From the NCBI GenBank assembly GCA_029449245.1, contig JANATF010000008.1, positions 2,046,001 to 2,110,000 on the forward strand: a DNA stretch of 64,000 nt, written 5' to 3'. Below the pieces are notes generated by a model. It did no database searches and was not told the DNA's origin. It saw only the letters and a program-made list of their open reading frames with translations. This stretch comes from Mortierella alpina. Taxonomy: Eukaryota; Mortierellomycota; Mortierellomycetes; Mortierellales; Mortierellaceae. The stretch's first letter is position 1. The number at the start of each line of letters is the position of its first letter. Shown here piece after piece: positions 45,034-57,200 of the stretch. The translations under genes and the position numbers were made by a program.

Positions 45034-46347
45034 ATGGGATTTCGCTGGACTTCGCCGCTAGCACAGGTCCTGGCCGTCGGTGTCATCTGCTTCTGCTGTC
45101 CAGGGATGTTTAATGCACTCAACTCCCTCGGAGGAGGTGGTCAGGTTGACTCAAAGGTCGGCCAGAACGCCAATGTAGCTCTCTACACCTGTTTTGCGAT
45201 CTTTGGCCTCCTCTCCGGCGCCATTCACAACAAGTTGGGCCCCAAGTGGACGATCTTCATCGGCTGCGCCTGTTATATGCTCTACGCTGGCTCCCTGCTC
45301 TGCTACAACCACACCCAGGCGGGTGGATTCACAATCGCTGCTGGAGGTATTCTCGGCATTGGCGCTGGTATGCTCTGGACCGCTCAAGGCGCCATGATGA
45401 TGGCCTATCCACGGGAACATGACAAGGGAAAGTTCATTGGATATTTCTGGGCCATCTTTAACATGGGCGCTGTTCTCGGATCCGTCCTGGCCTTTGCCAT
45501 CAACTATCATGTTGTCGAGCCCAAGTCGCTTGGTGACGCTACCTATGCTGTCTTCCTGGCCATCATGGGTGTGGGTACTCTGGTTGCCCTCTCTCTGGCC
45601 CCGCCGTCTTCTGTTACTCACTCCAATGGCGACCACATACTCATTCAAAAGTTCCCTACCTGGACGGGTGAGATCAAGGCGATCCTCAGACTTTTCCTTG
45701 ACTGGCGTATGGTCGTTCTCATCCCGATGTTCATGTCGTCCAACTGGTTTTACTCCTATCAATTCTCGACTGTCAACGGCCGATACTTCTCAATTCGCAC
45801 CCAGTCTTTGAACAACATTCTGTACTGGGCTTCTCAGATCGGCGGCTCATACTCCTTTGCACGCGTTCTCGATTTCCAGGGAGTCAACCGCCGCAGACGT
45901 GCTCAGTGGGGCCTCGCTATTATCTGTTGCTTCTTTGTTGCCACCTGGATTGGGGGAGTCTTCTTCCAGCGTACCTACAGTATCATCGAAACCAAGCCTA
46001 ACCACGACTTCACGGAGGGTTCTTCCTATGTCGGGCCCCTCTTCCTGTACATGTTTTACGGATTGAACGACGCTGCGTGGCAAACCTACATTTACTGGCT
46101 GATGGGGGCCATGTCCAACGATGCCACCGTCCTTTCAAGATATGCTGGCTTCTACAAGTGCATTCAGTCCTGTGGCGCTGCCATATCATGGAGAATCAAT
46201 GCTCTCGGAACTGACTACATGACGGAGCTGATCATTTGTTTTGCTCTCCTCGGTGCCTCTGTCCCTGGTGCATTTTTCTTGGCATCAAGAATCAAGGATC
46301 ATTCGGAGGAGGAAGAGAAGGATTATGGACTAGAGGTCAAAGAGTAG
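45034..46347 (+). CDS. UNC93-like major facilitator transporter
   Basis: A single exon encodes 437 residues with about 11-12 hydrophobic segments, typical of the fungal UNC93-like/DUF895 branch of the major facilitator superfamily. Recognisable features are an early VLAVGVICFCCPGMFNALNSLGGGG, a GMLWTAQGAMMMAYP loop at the middle of the N-half, and GLNDAAWQTYIYWLMGAM in the C-half, as in UNC93 proteins. The C-terminus is an acidic cytosolic tail (HSEEEEKDYGLEV). Substrates of fungal UNC93-like proteins are mostly unknown; some relate to ion or drug export. The ATG at 45034 follows an unusually pyrimidine-rich leader and is the first in frame before the first helix. Confidence 0.92.
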   Translation: MGFRWTSPLAQVLAVGVICFCCPGMFNALNSLGGGGQVDSKVGQNANVALYTCFAIFGLLSGAIHNKLGPKWTIFIGCACYMLYAGSLLCYNHTQAGGFTIAAGGILGIGAGMLWTAQGAMMMAYPREHDKGKFIGYFWAIFNMGAVLGSVLAFAINYHVVEPKSLGDATYAVFLAIMGVGTLVALSLAPPSSVTHSNGDHILIQKFPTWTGEIKAILRLFLDWRMVVLIPMFMSSNWFYSYQFSTVNGRYFSIRTQSLNNILYWASQIGGSYSFARVLDFQGVNRRRRAQWGLAIICCFFVATWIGGVFFQRTYSIIETKPNHDFTEGSSYVGPLFLYMFYGLNDAAWQTYIYWLMGAMSNDATVLSRYAGFYKCIQSCGAAISWRINALGTDYMTELIICFALLGASVPGAFFLASRIKDHSEEEEKDYGLEVKE

Positions 46348-47160
46348 TATGTGGATCCTTAAAATAGCGAATGTATCGTTACGTCTTCATATGCAATCCT
46401 TGAGTCGAAAGTCAAACAATATTATGGTCAAGTGATATTGATACCTTGCTTAAACCGGTCATCGAGAGACGGTATCGGTACAGTAGTCGCTTTTATAATG
46501 GCGCTCTAGCTCTCTGGGACTAATGGCCTAATCGCAATTGCTCTCAAACGGCTTCATGCAGGTGGAGGAGCTGGATATCACCTGCATGTCACAATATTAT
46601 GGCCCCTGCAGTGAGGGGTGACATGTTATGGTTTGCCTGTGCCTCGTATCCACAAGACGACGAATGCGGATAGCGAATGACGGGGTATGCTGCGTACGTG
46701 AGGAAAACGAGGGCGGTCTATATCCTGCGCTGGTATTGAGAGCATGTCTCATGGCTTCGCGTGATCGAACATTTCCGAATAAGTCCTTTCTGTGGACCGC
46801 CTGACAGTTAACTAAGGGCTACTAACGCGTGCGCTACAGTCTTTCACGAAAACAGGGCGATAAACTTGTTCTTTTTATGGGAGATGAGATATAGACTGTT
46901 GTTGGACAATAGAAGGCCGCAACAGCGGAACCACACCGAGGTATTCGGGCTCACCACCGCTCTGCGTTTGACTCAACGACAATACCCGGTGGTAAAGAGC
47001 ACTTGGGCTCTAACTATTATCCAAAGTTCAGATCCAAGAGATCAGCCATGGCGTTCTTAGTCACACCCGTGTCTGCAGATGGAGGTTCCAGGTCTACATC
47101 TCAATATTCTGCTCCTCGTCTCTCACACCAGTAAAAAATGATTGTTCAAAAGTAGCAGGT
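46348..47160. other. intergenic region, no gene seen
   Basis: About 0.8 kb after the transporter with only short open frames. An inverted-repeat-like GTATCAGGT motif was considered but is too short to support. Confidence 0.4.
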
Positions 47161-47355
47161 TTACTTATCCACAACACAATGAGTCTCAAAATCATGCATG
47201 ACACGTGTAAGTGTAAAGACGTGACAAACATACCCTGCGGCACCTGCTTTCTGGACAGCATCGACACTGAATGCCTTGTTGTCCTTAATCACCATTGGAG
47301 GTTTATGGTAGGCAGAGGCTAGTGTGGAGATATTGTTTATCATGTCATCCATCAA
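47161..47355 (-). pseudogene. beta-adaptin-like fragment
   Basis: The short frame encodes DDMINNISTLASAYHKPPMV, which matches the STLASVYHKPP block at the trunk/hinge border of AP-1/AP-2 beta-adaptins. It is cut off on both sides: an in-frame stop lies just upstream and a GTATGT donor-like site follows GAAG, with no further adaptin sequence nearby. It is best read as a relic exon from a duplicated beta-adaptin gene, or chance similarity of about 20 residues. Confidence 0.35.
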
Positions 47356-48267
47356 TCCGTGCGAAAAGGGTCATTGCTACCACCTTGGTTGCGTTCGGGT
47401 CAGTCGAGAGCAATACGCCCAGTACACATACGCACGGTCGCACATACGCACGGTCGCGGGTCAACAGGGTGGTCCATCTCTTGCTGTGCTCCAGCTGCAG
47501 CTTGCAAGGCTCATTCCTGTAATCCTCTTCGGCTGGATGTGGTATAGCTGTCCCTGAGCTACGAGCGCCCTTTGGCAGACAAAGGAACTGGGAGACGCGT
47601 ACTGAAGCAGACCACTGTACAGTGTGAGGTGTCGCGTTTACGCTTGACGGAACATGGGCTAGCTTTCCGACACAGCAATGTTGTCGTTTGCCGAGAGTCG
47701 CAGAGCCCATTGTGACCATTGTTCAGTTGTTGCAAATTAAATGGAGATTAGTCGCGGACAATGTTTTCGGAAATACGAAAGTGTACTTGGTTCAGCGAAT
47801 TGAATGTAGGCACATGAGGTTAGAGGTGGAGTGAAAAGAAAGAGGTGTTCAAATTTCGACGCGCTCCATGCAATCAACAACTCGTTGCATACAAGTGGGT
47901 CCAACCGCAGCGCGAAGAATATGCATTCGCATGGTGACAGAGGGGAGTGTGAATGAGCACACCTTCTTGCTCGAATGTCACACCTCCAGTGTGGGTGTGC
48001 CACGCTCCTCAAGCTCCAAGGTGGAAAGCCGTCCTCTTGTTCTTCACTCTATCTTTCCCATAGTGTTTTTTTTTGGCCCACTAATGCATGGCAAGGTCCC
48101 TTCGTTGCCCATTCGTTTTTCGTGACACCAAAAAAAAAAGAAAAAAAAGAAAAGACAGTCTCCCTCTCTCGCACGGGTATAAATATCAGGGTCCATCCGT
48201 CGCGTTTCGCTCTTCTTTTTTTCTTCTTTTCCTCACTGACCCTCTCGTCTTCCACATAGGCAAGGCA
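47356..48267. other. intergenic region before the 37-bp array
   Basis: No gene is called. A TATAAATA at about 48178 and a pyrimidine-rich run precede the tandem array and could be promoter-like, but no open frame follows. Confidence 0.35.
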
Positions 48268-48452
48268 GCGGGTGCGCCCTACCGCTTCAACAAGATAGTG
48301 GAGAGCGGGTGTGCCCTACCGCTAAAACAAGATAGTGGATGGCGGGTGCGCCCTACCGCCTAGACAAGATAGTGGAGAGCGGGTGTGCCCTACCGCTAAG
48401 ACAAGATAGTGGAGGGCGGGTGCGCCCTACCGCCTAGACAAGATAGTGGAGG
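48268..48452. repeat. 37-bp tandem array, 5 copies, alternating types
   Basis: Exactly five 37-bp units (starts 48268, 48305, 48342, 48379, 48416) of the form GCGGGTGYGCCCTACCGC...CAAGATAGTGGA. Odd copies have GTGCGCC and even copies GTGTGCC, and copies 3 and 5 share CCTAGA where 2 and 4 have TAARA. The array thus looks like a 74-bp dimer repeat. Each unit also contains an inverted GCGGGT...ACCGC pair able to pair within the unit. Confidence 0.9.
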
Positions 48453-49229
48453 GTGGAGTCAACCACTCGCAAAAATCGCTGATGGGCGACACCTGCAAAG
48501 GCCCCGCGAGTTTGCCTCTACCTCGCGCTATAAACTCAAAGAGGAGGTGGAGCAAACCACTTGAAAAAAGAAACGTTTTTGGGGTGCGACGACAGACCAC
48601 CTCCCCGTGGTGCACCCTGGGCAGCTTTGCTGGCAAAGAGTCTGTCATTCGAGGCTAGTTGGTATCGAGTATAGGTCTGATAGAGAGGTAATGAAGTAAA
48701 AAAAATATATTCAAATCTTGATGGGCTGCGGGGTGGCAAAATGCTCTCATGGCCAGTGCGAGCAGATGTGTCTTCGGGACTTGGAATTGGGAGGAAGGCA
48801 CAGCTAGTCCGCTGAAATGGAGGAGGCAGCATCTCAATTCACCCACAAGGTCTTTGACAGCAGTTTTTTTTTTACGTCGTTGCAACTTTCGTCGTCATCT
48901 TCTACTGTCCGCATCCTGCTGACAAAATTCTCTGGCCTTGGCAAACCACTAACCTTGAATCTCGGCTGTTGAAGCCATGCTGATATCGAATTAGTACATG
49001 TAAATTGTCGAATTAGTACCTGTAAACCAAACACGTTCTCATTCGGTGCTGGTTTACTGTATAGTGCTTTTCCCTACAAAGACGGATTAGTGCACGGAGA
49101 AATGTGGAGGCGAGTCTCGTATATTGCAAAGATGTATGTATATCGACATCGCGCGATCATTCTCAGGAACAATGATGTCCGCTGCTTCTATTGCGGCCTG
49201 AGGAATGAATGAGACACACTTCAGGAACA
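48453..49229. other. intergenic region after the 37-bp array
   Basis: No gene is called. Open frames of 60-98 codons on both strands (for example 48536-48832 minus) show no domain or codon pattern. Confidence 0.4.
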
Positions 49230-49475
49230 TTATTCAGTCCGATTTATCAAGTTTTTCATTGCCTTCATGAACGCTTTACAACGACATCCTATATCAAACC
49301 CAGAAAATGGCGGTTGTGGCAGCCCAAAGCCGCCAAGGTCTCCAAACGGATCATTGCTGGTGCTCGTTTGCGTCGACGTTGCGGGTGCAGCAGCTGACAT
49401 GCCCATACCGCTCATGCCTCCCATACCTCCCATACCTCTGAATGCTCCTCCCACACTGCCCATATCGAACGACAT
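49230..49475 (-). CDS. small Gly/Met-rich hypothetical protein
   Basis: An ATG at 49475 opens an 81-codon frame. It starts MSFDMGSVGGAFRGMGGMGG, has an Ala/Ser/Thr-rich linker and NDPFGDLGGFG, then a short basic tail. The NPF/DPF-type motif and GlyMet repeats resemble C-terminal tails of endocytic adaptor proteins, so it may be a fragment of such a gene. No upstream exon was identified. Confidence 0.3.
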   Translation of the reverse strand: MSFDMGSVGGAFRGMGGMGGMSGMGMSAAAPATSTQTSTSNDPFGDLGGFGLPQPPFSGFDIGCRCKAFMKAMKNLINRTE

Positions 49476-51299
49476 ATAAAACAGGTCGGCACTATATGTA
49501 GACCATTACACAGCCTCACAGCTCTGTTATATGACTGTCCTAGGCCACCAAAAGACATGGGCATTGCAGATGTATAATAAAGCCCATAACCCCAGGTTCC
49601 AAAATGGGGCTGGTTGTTTCGACTACCCTAACAACACGGGATGGCGATAGGGGGCATTGGAATGTGCCGGCCCACAGGTGTTAGAAGAGGCAGCTTGAGC
49701 ATACGTGATGCTCGCGGATCTCCTTTGAAAAGTGGTATTAGGATAGGGACTGAACGGACGCGCGGTGGGGATAGGTAGCAGCTATTGGTAAGGAGAACAA
49801 AAGCGATATCACGTCCCGTGGGTATTACCCGTACCATGCTTGACTTCATTGAAGAAAGACTAAACCCCGTAACCAGAGTTTGGCTCATCAGATATTCTCA
49901 CGTCAGGAAGTCCAGAGTACACTCTAGGTCAAAGCACTTCCTCTTTCACACTTTTTTTTCTTTGCATTTCATCTTCCCTCCCTCCCTCCCTCCTTCAAAA
50001 CCTTTAAAAACAGTGCGCCAAAATAAAAAAAGAGAATCACAACTCACTTTTTTATTTTGGCCTTTAGAATGACAACACACCAAGTCAAATAGGACAACGT
50101 CGACGCTTATCTAGAACATGGAAGTAAAGTCAACAGAGGATGACTGCAGGGAGTTCCCCATGCAAACCGAGTCACCCCCGCCGCAGCTCGTGCCTTTCAA
50201 ACTCTCACAAGAGACCGGCAACAGGCAGAAGGCGATGTCTGGTGTCTCGGTCAGTGAGCTGAAAGATTATTAGGCAGCTAGTCTTGAACGGTCGCCTGTA
50301 ATAGAAGAAGTTTTATGCGTCCGATGCATTGTTCCTTTTGTTATGCTGTACATGTACAGTACAGAACTTGAACGCTTATTACGTTGACCTCTTGGGTACC
50401 TCGCCTTTCATTCTTCTCTGGTCAGAATGTCACCTCTCGAATCACTGCCTTTGCCCGGCATCGCTGCCAACTAAGACTGAGAGAACTTACCATTGCTTTC
50501 TTCTGGATCCAGGAAGGAAACACGACCGGAGTCGAGCATGCATCTCGGAACGAGAGGTCAAGAGTCGCTCTCGACCTACAAGGACACCATATATTGTGCG
50601 ATAGCAGATAAGGCGGTCCTACTCCTTGGTTATCGACATGGCTAGGCCAACACATGTCGGCTTTCGACCTGCGTGTTTACGTTCAGATGGCAGAGCAAGC
50701 CAGCAACTGCCCATACTCTTTCGCGATAAGGTCGGTATCTAGGTTTGCCAATCCAGGCCATTTAATGATCAAGGGCTAGGTACGTAGACAGAATCCTCAG
50801 CACTGGCCTCATCTACCATCTTGTATGTAAATACGTTGCCGGAATTGTCTGCCCATCAATGCACTCCTTCAGCACTGGCCCGCATAATCATGCAAAAAAA
50901 AGCAAAGAAAAAGAGAAGGTAAGAAACAAAGAACGACAGCAGCTTCATGCTCCTACAGCGCCTACCCCGTCACATGGCTAGATCTTGTTTTCTAATATCT
51001 TCCAGGCATAACCGGCATTAGCAGGAGTCCTAATGGTGCATGCAGGTGTATTGGTGTAGCAAAATCATGGGTAACTGTTGCTTTCTGCTTTATGGAAACG
51101 CAGAATTCGCCACGCCAACAACATGATGTTCTCACGTCAACAGCCTGATCGCCATATAAATATCTTCACGTCTTTTCTTTTCCAAATAGTTCACCTCTTC
51201 TATCCCATTTCTTGCACTGAACGCAGGTATGAACAGTTGTTGCTTTTCCTCACACCATCAACGAACTGGGTAAACGCCTAATCATCGACGGTTGGTAGC
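49476..51299. other. gene-poor region
   Basis: About 1.8 kb without a supported gene. A CCCTCCCTCCCTC run lies at about 49975-49992. Several short overlapping frames were rejected. Confidence 0.45.
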
Positions 51300-51533
51300 A
51301 TGAAATTCTATCGTATTACTTTGGCAAGTCCCGCAGACTTCGCAAGCGCCACAGCTTACGAGGAGTTTAAGAACAAGGTCCTTGCTCTGATTAACAAGGA
51401 CAATGGCTATGCAGTCTCAAAGGAAGATCCGCTATCTACTCTGGTATACCCCGTTGTCAAATTATCTCTAGAAAGCGCAGAACAGCTGAGGTTTTCCTCT
51501 GGCGTAGCGTTGGAAGAGATTACCATGCCATAA
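51300..51533 (+). CDS. small protein, inhibitor I9-like fold candidate
   Basis: A 77-codon ORF begins with ATG at 51300 and ends TAA. The pattern (KFYRITLASPADF...YEEFKNKVLALI... SLESAEQLRFSSGVALEEI) resembles the beta-alpha-beta layout of subtilisin-propeptide inhibitors (I9), with an N-terminal strand, helix and the late SAEQLRxxxGVxxxE helix/strand. It lacks a signal peptide. The family assignment is pattern-based and unsure; intracellular I9 proteins inhibit serine proteases in some fungi. Confidence 0.5.
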   Translation: MKFYRITLASPADFASATAYEEFKNKVLALINKDNGYAVSKEDPLSTLVYPVVKLSLESAEQLRFSSGVALEEITMP

Positions 51534-51745
51534 AATAACAAGCAATCGCATCGTTCCACGGACGATCGCTTGCACTATTCCATCACATCCCGAGCCACGC
51601 ATTGTCAAATAGTCTATAGCAGAGGGCACATGCATCACATTTGGTACTGAACCGCTCTGTCTGTCCCACGAGCGCTTCAACTGCCGTCTATTTGCCATCC
51701 CCGTCTCTCTCCTTCGTATGTCGCACTCACATCCGCGCCATAACC

Positions 51746-54111
51746 ATGAGTCCATTTCAAAGTGAGGACTGTAGGGGGCCCGACTCAGTTCCCCTTATGG
51801 CTTCCTCTGGTCCCAAAGCCCGACGCCATCATCCATTGAAAAAGATTCAGCAACTGCATACACGCACTTGTACTAGCGGCAATCCTCCTGCACCATTCAC
51901 GCCTTCCTATGTATCATCAACTGCTGCGCATTCAAGATCATCTTCCAGCAGCAGCAGCCACTCATCGAACTCAGCAACCCCTCCGTTCTCCATGTCCCCG
52001 AGCATGTTGCTGAATTATGCAAACATACGAGCCTTACAGACACCGACAATCGCTGGATCTATACCTCATGCAGCGGGAGCCCTATCGCACTACTTTTCCT
52101 TAAGGCGCTGCTCGGTCACCGCGGTCGTGATCACAACCATCCTTGCTGGGCTGCTATCCCCGCACATCGCTTTTGGAACGGACGCCGCCCTTCGTGATTC
52201 AGGACTGTTGGCTGATGTTAAAAATCACCCTGCAGGAACAGGGATATCGGCAGCTAGTATGGGCGGACAATGGGATGTCATCGGCCATTCAGGCGTCTCC
52301 GCCATGCATGCAATCATGCGCCCCTTTACAGAAAGCGTCCTATTTTTGGAACGAGTGCAAGCCTCCACGTACGCGAGGGAAAGGGGCACGAGTAAAAACG
52401 GGAACAAGGGTACCGCATTCGCATGGTCAACAGAGTTTTCAACAGTTGATGGTCAATGGCGGTCGTTGGATGTCAAGAGCAACATGTTTTGCAGCGCAGG
52501 CGGGTATCTTCCAGACGGGGTGAGCACTATGAAAGATGGCAAGTTTTTGTGTCCGAGATGCCCAACAAAACACTAACGGCTTAGTCCTTCTAAAAGACCG
52601 TAGTCTCAGTGGCAGGAGGCCAGCCATCCGATGAGATGCAGCAAGGATATGATGGCATCCGTCTCTTCGCACCTTGTAATGGAACTCAATGTGATTGGAA
52701 ACAAGACTTTAAGGTTCACCTGCAGGAGAAACGATGGTACCCTACAGTTGGTAAGGTGCACAGGGAACTTGGCATCGAGCTGTGCAGCTGTGCATGAAAC
52801 CCCATGAATTCGGGTCAGTCTAACTTGTCCTGGATTTTTCCTTCTTTGTCATCCTGTAATCCTTGGATTATAGAGGCTCTTGCGAATGGCGATTTGTTCA
52901 TCCTGGGAGGTTCGAATCACGCAGCATCCATCAACAATGACCATATCAACGTGCCCAACTTTGAGCTCTTCCCGCCATTGCCAGGTCCACAAAAGACGAT
53001 CGACTTTCCGTTTCTGGTCGAAACCCTTCCCAACAACCTCTACCCAATCGTCCACCTGCTCCCAGACAAGAACCTGTTCATCCTAGCCTCCACAAAGGCC
53101 GTCATCCTCTCCACCTCGACTTGGAAAATCATCAAACGCTTACCCGATATCCCAGGACCGCCTCGCAACTATCCCCTCACAGCGGGTTCAGTATTACTAC
53201 CACTCTTGCCAGAGAATAATTTCGTGCCAGAGGTGCTTGTCTGCGGCGGAGCTACAGATTTCTCGACCCACGCCAAGGGTGTTTCCTCCTGCGGCCGCAT
53301 CGCTCCCTTGTCCGACAACCCAGTCTGGGAGATGGAGGACATGCCCTTTGGAAGGATGATGCCTGACATGGCCCACCTTGCGGATGGCTCTATTGCGATC
53401 TTGAACGGAGCTGACACCGGCACTGCAGGGTTCGATCGAGCCTCCGATCCTGTTCTACACCCTGTTCAGTACCTTCCCCAGGAAAAACGCGGAAACAGGT
53501 TCCGTGTCTGGAACCCGAGCATGATTGCGAGAATGTACCATTCCGTCGCGTTCATGTTGCCCGATGGAAGCCTTTTAGTGGCAGGATCGAATCCGAACGG
53601 CAAGCCCGTTGAGTATGGCGACGGACCCTTCCCTACTGAATACCGTGTGGAGAGATTCAGTCCTCCCTATCTGTTTCCGCGCGGCACAGCGTTGCCCGCG
53701 AGCACCAGCACAAGCCATGGCGTCGTAGAGGCCCTTCCTGTGGTCCAGGGCGAAATCGTAGGCTGGCCTAACAAAATCCATTACGGCGAGACGTTTGATC
53801 TTCATCTACACTGGTACAATACATACCCGGGCCAGATCCAAGTCGCGCTTGTGCAGCCGGGATTCATCACTCACTCGACCCACATGAGTCAGCGGTATGT
53901 CGGTCTTGAGATTGTCAAGCGCGGGCTCAAGGGGACGGGGTCAGTGGACATGAATGGCAAGGATAGAAAGACTCAAATGACGGAGGCGAGCCTGGTCCAC
54001 ATCAAGGCGCCAGCGACTAATGGGTTGGCACCTCCGAGTCACTACATGATCGCTGTTCTCCTTGATGGCGTGCCCGTAGTGGAGGCCAAATGGACTCAGC
54101 TTTCTCCATAG
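51746..54111 (+). CDS. membrane-anchored glyoxal oxidase-like copper oxidase (AA5)
   Basis: Three exons (51746-52538, 52604-52750, 52874-54111) join to 725 residues. A Ser-rich cytosolic N-terminus precedes one transmembrane helix (TAVVITTILAGLLSPHIAF, ~125-145), giving a type II topology. The rest is a seven-bladed kelch propeller with all copper ligands of glyoxal oxidase: the Cys of FCSAGG (249), the Tyr of RWYPT (310) that cross-links to it, Tyr-His in RMYHSVAF and His in PPSHYMIAVL. Such radical copper enzymes oxidise aldehydes or alcohols and release H2O2. Phase closes only if the first intron uses a GC donor (AT|GCAAGT); a GT donor at 52520 would break the frame. Substrate unknown. Confidence 0.88.
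52539..52603 (+). other. GC-AG intron candidate
   Basis: The 65-nt intron begins GCAAGT and ends CGTAG and is the only option that keeps the frame between LPDGVSTMKD and VSVAGGQP of the copper oxidase. The nearby GTGAGC at 52520 fits the donor consensus but shifts the frame. Confidence 0.55.
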
Positions 54112-54206
54112 ACATTTCACACACCAGATACGATTCGTATGTGATAAAACACTATATTGCTTTTCTACGTTCTGTCCAGCCCATGCTATTCAAAGAAGGA
54201 CTTCAC

Positions 54207-57200
54207 TCAGTGGCTCTTTGCAATCTCTGAAAAAAACCCAAGGAGCTCCTGCATCGAGAATTCCATCTGGACCCCAGCATCAGGGTAACATTCACGGATC
54301 AGCCTCGAGAACCGCTCGTGCTGTCGGATAAATTCCTCCTGAATGCCACGCCACGCGACCTGCAAAAGCCCCTCTTCCTCTTCGGACGAGAAGTGCTTCT
54401 CCACCTTGCGATACAAGTGTGAAAGGTCCTTACGTATGACTGATGCGGGGTACTGAGACACAACTTTCTTCAGCGCCTGCTTATTGTATGTCAAATGGAA
54501 ACCCACGTCTTCAGAGGCCTTGCTTTTAACCAAACCTTCGACTCCATCAAAAAAGTCCTATCAACAGATACATACCCCCCCAAAGAAACTCGATTAAAAA
54601 ACAACAACAGGGCTGCAAGAATGTGGTAGCCATTATTTGACATGCTCAAAAAACACTTACCAAAAGTTTGAGCAGCGACCTCCTGACAACACCCCTGACA
54701 TAGGTCTCGAGGTGGCTTTCGTAGGAACCTTTTGCATACTTCATATAGTTCTCCAGGTTGGTAATCTTGCGTTGCCGCAACCCCGAGTAGAAGTAGTGCA
54801 TGTTCTCGATATTGACCACGTGCGATCCCTGTTCCTTGTCGTCAAAGTCCACAGTCTCCTTGGCGACGGCCTCTGTAGACTCGAACATCATTCGTACGAT
54901 CTTGTCATACGCTGAGGTAATCAGCTTCCTTGCCTCTGTGTCCTCGTTACCCTCGAGCAATGCCTCCATTCTTTGGGCGAAGCGCTAAGTGTAGAAAAGC
55001 AACCGACTCCATGTGAGAAAGTTTGTTCAACAAGAATGAGAAGGTGCCAGGGTAGTATTCGAATATCCGAATGGCATGGGTAGCTTACAGGAAATATCCG
55101 CATAAAGGGTAGGACGCCTTTCCTCTTTGTCTTTTGTCGTGCCTCTTCAATGAACTTGAGCTGCTCTTCCAGATATTTCTCAAACATGCCCACGAGTTTG
55201 GTGTGAAGTTGGGTCAACATGGTGATGAGATGAACTTGGTCCGACTCGGCGAAATCCTTCTGGGTGCGCTCGACTGAGATCAACATTCCCACGCATTGGC
55301 TAATCGACGGCAACAAGGTTTGCTTTTGTCAGACAAGTGACGGACTGCATCTTAATTATCTTGACGGTAGCAGACTCAAACTTACATGCTCTCATTCTTG
55401 ACACCGGTCTCTGCAAAGTTATTCAGTTCCACGCTCATGCCATCAAACATGATCCCCATCAGCTGCGCCAGTCTCTTGGAGCTCTTCAAGTCCAAACACG
55501 GCTTTCGCTTCGTATCCAGTTCCTGCAGCGAGAAAGCTGGTGGGTCGTCAAGGTACATTCGCATCGACATCATTTTGGACAGTGTGAACAGATCCGACAT
55601 GTAATTTTGTTCTCGAGCTGCCAAGGATGTAACAACAGAGAGTGCCTGGGCAAAAGCCTCATCGACAGCCAATTTCTCCTCTGGTCCAACATCGATTCGA
55701 CGCGACGATTCGAAAAGAGCGCCATTGTTGTGTCGTTCAGTCAGGTGTGATGCATCATGGATCTCGCGCGTGGATCGCTTTCGCCATGGGATTCTGCCGG
55801 TCAGATCTGAAGGAGAGGAGAGAGACTCGCGGATGGCGGTACCACCTCGGGCAATTAACCCACCATGATAGGAAGATCCAAATACTATCACCACACACAG
55901 CGAGTCGTAGCATGATTAGCTTCATTTTCATAGGCAATACAACGAAAAGAGAAACGCTAGGCTATCAGTTAACAAGATGCCACCTACCAAATTCAGAATC
56001 GTCAGGCTTTTCTAACTTGGCAACATGGTGTGTTGTAAGGACACTGAAGAACTCCTTGATCTCCTTACGGTAAAGTCGATTCATGTTGTTAACGTAGATC
56101 TAGCATATGCGGTATAAATTAGTCCCTATACCTATCCATCAGTGTTCCACACGCACGCACAGGTTTTTTAACTAGAGCAACTGTCCTTACCATCTGTAAA
56201 TCAGTGAATCGGCGGGGGTCCATTTCTCTCAGCCAGAGAATGAGCCCTCGAAAGGCAATGAAGAACTTTTCGATTGGTTCATATCCGATAATGACCACAA
56301 AGCCCTTGGCCAGTGTCCTCTGCTTGTCGTTCAAGTACTGATCCACTTGAGCCTGGATCTTATTCCTCAGGAAATCAGCTAGGCGGCCTGCAAAATTGGC
56401 GCAGTGGAAACTGTACAACTCCATCCTGCCGCGGACAGCGCTCATGCCAGCCACATCCTCGTCATACTTGGCCAGCAGCACGTCCTGAATCTCGGCCGCA
56501 GCCTCCTCCAGCTTCCTGACTCCACTATCGCGCTCCAGTGTCTCCTTCTTTAAGGTTTCAATGATCCTGTCTGGAATGGTAATGGAGATCAAAAGATTCT
56601 CCAGCTCACGCAGCAGACTGGCTTGGTTCGAGGTTTGAACCTGTAATCCACGGTTCTGAGACTCAATCTGACGAATGTCATCGCCCATAGAGTCCAGCTC
56701 TTGCCTGTAGAGTGACAGCCAGCTATCCATGTCATCTAGTTCCTCAATGCCTTTATCCAGCTCTGCCATGACATCCTTGATTTTGTCGTCTGACTCGATG
56801 ATAGAATAAACATTAGCCAGCTCCAGAGCACTCAGTTCATTCATGAGCCTTGTCTCCAATGCGACACCATCCTCGCTCGAGGCCAAGTCCATGTCATAAA
56901 GTAGCTCCTCCAGATTCAACAATGCAACCTCATCCAACGGTTCCGATTCATCCATCAGCTTGGCTCCGCTACGATCACTCTTAGGGCTGTTGTTTCCATT
57001 AGGCCCTCCCGGAGTAGTTCCTGATCCCAGAGACGAAGTTGATGGTGCGGAAGGTCGCTTCATGCGCTCGGTTTGGATTGAGAGTCGATGCTCAAAGTCC
57101 TGGACGAAGGATCCTGTGGCGTTGGCAATGGCACCGCCTGTGCTGCCGGGTATAGGTGCCGCCCGATGGTGTCGGCTGGTTGGGGCTACAGCGGCCTCTC

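Noticed and set aside
48268-48452. CRISPR array
   Set aside because: The 37-bp units are contiguous with no unique spacers between them, and the genome is eukaryotic.
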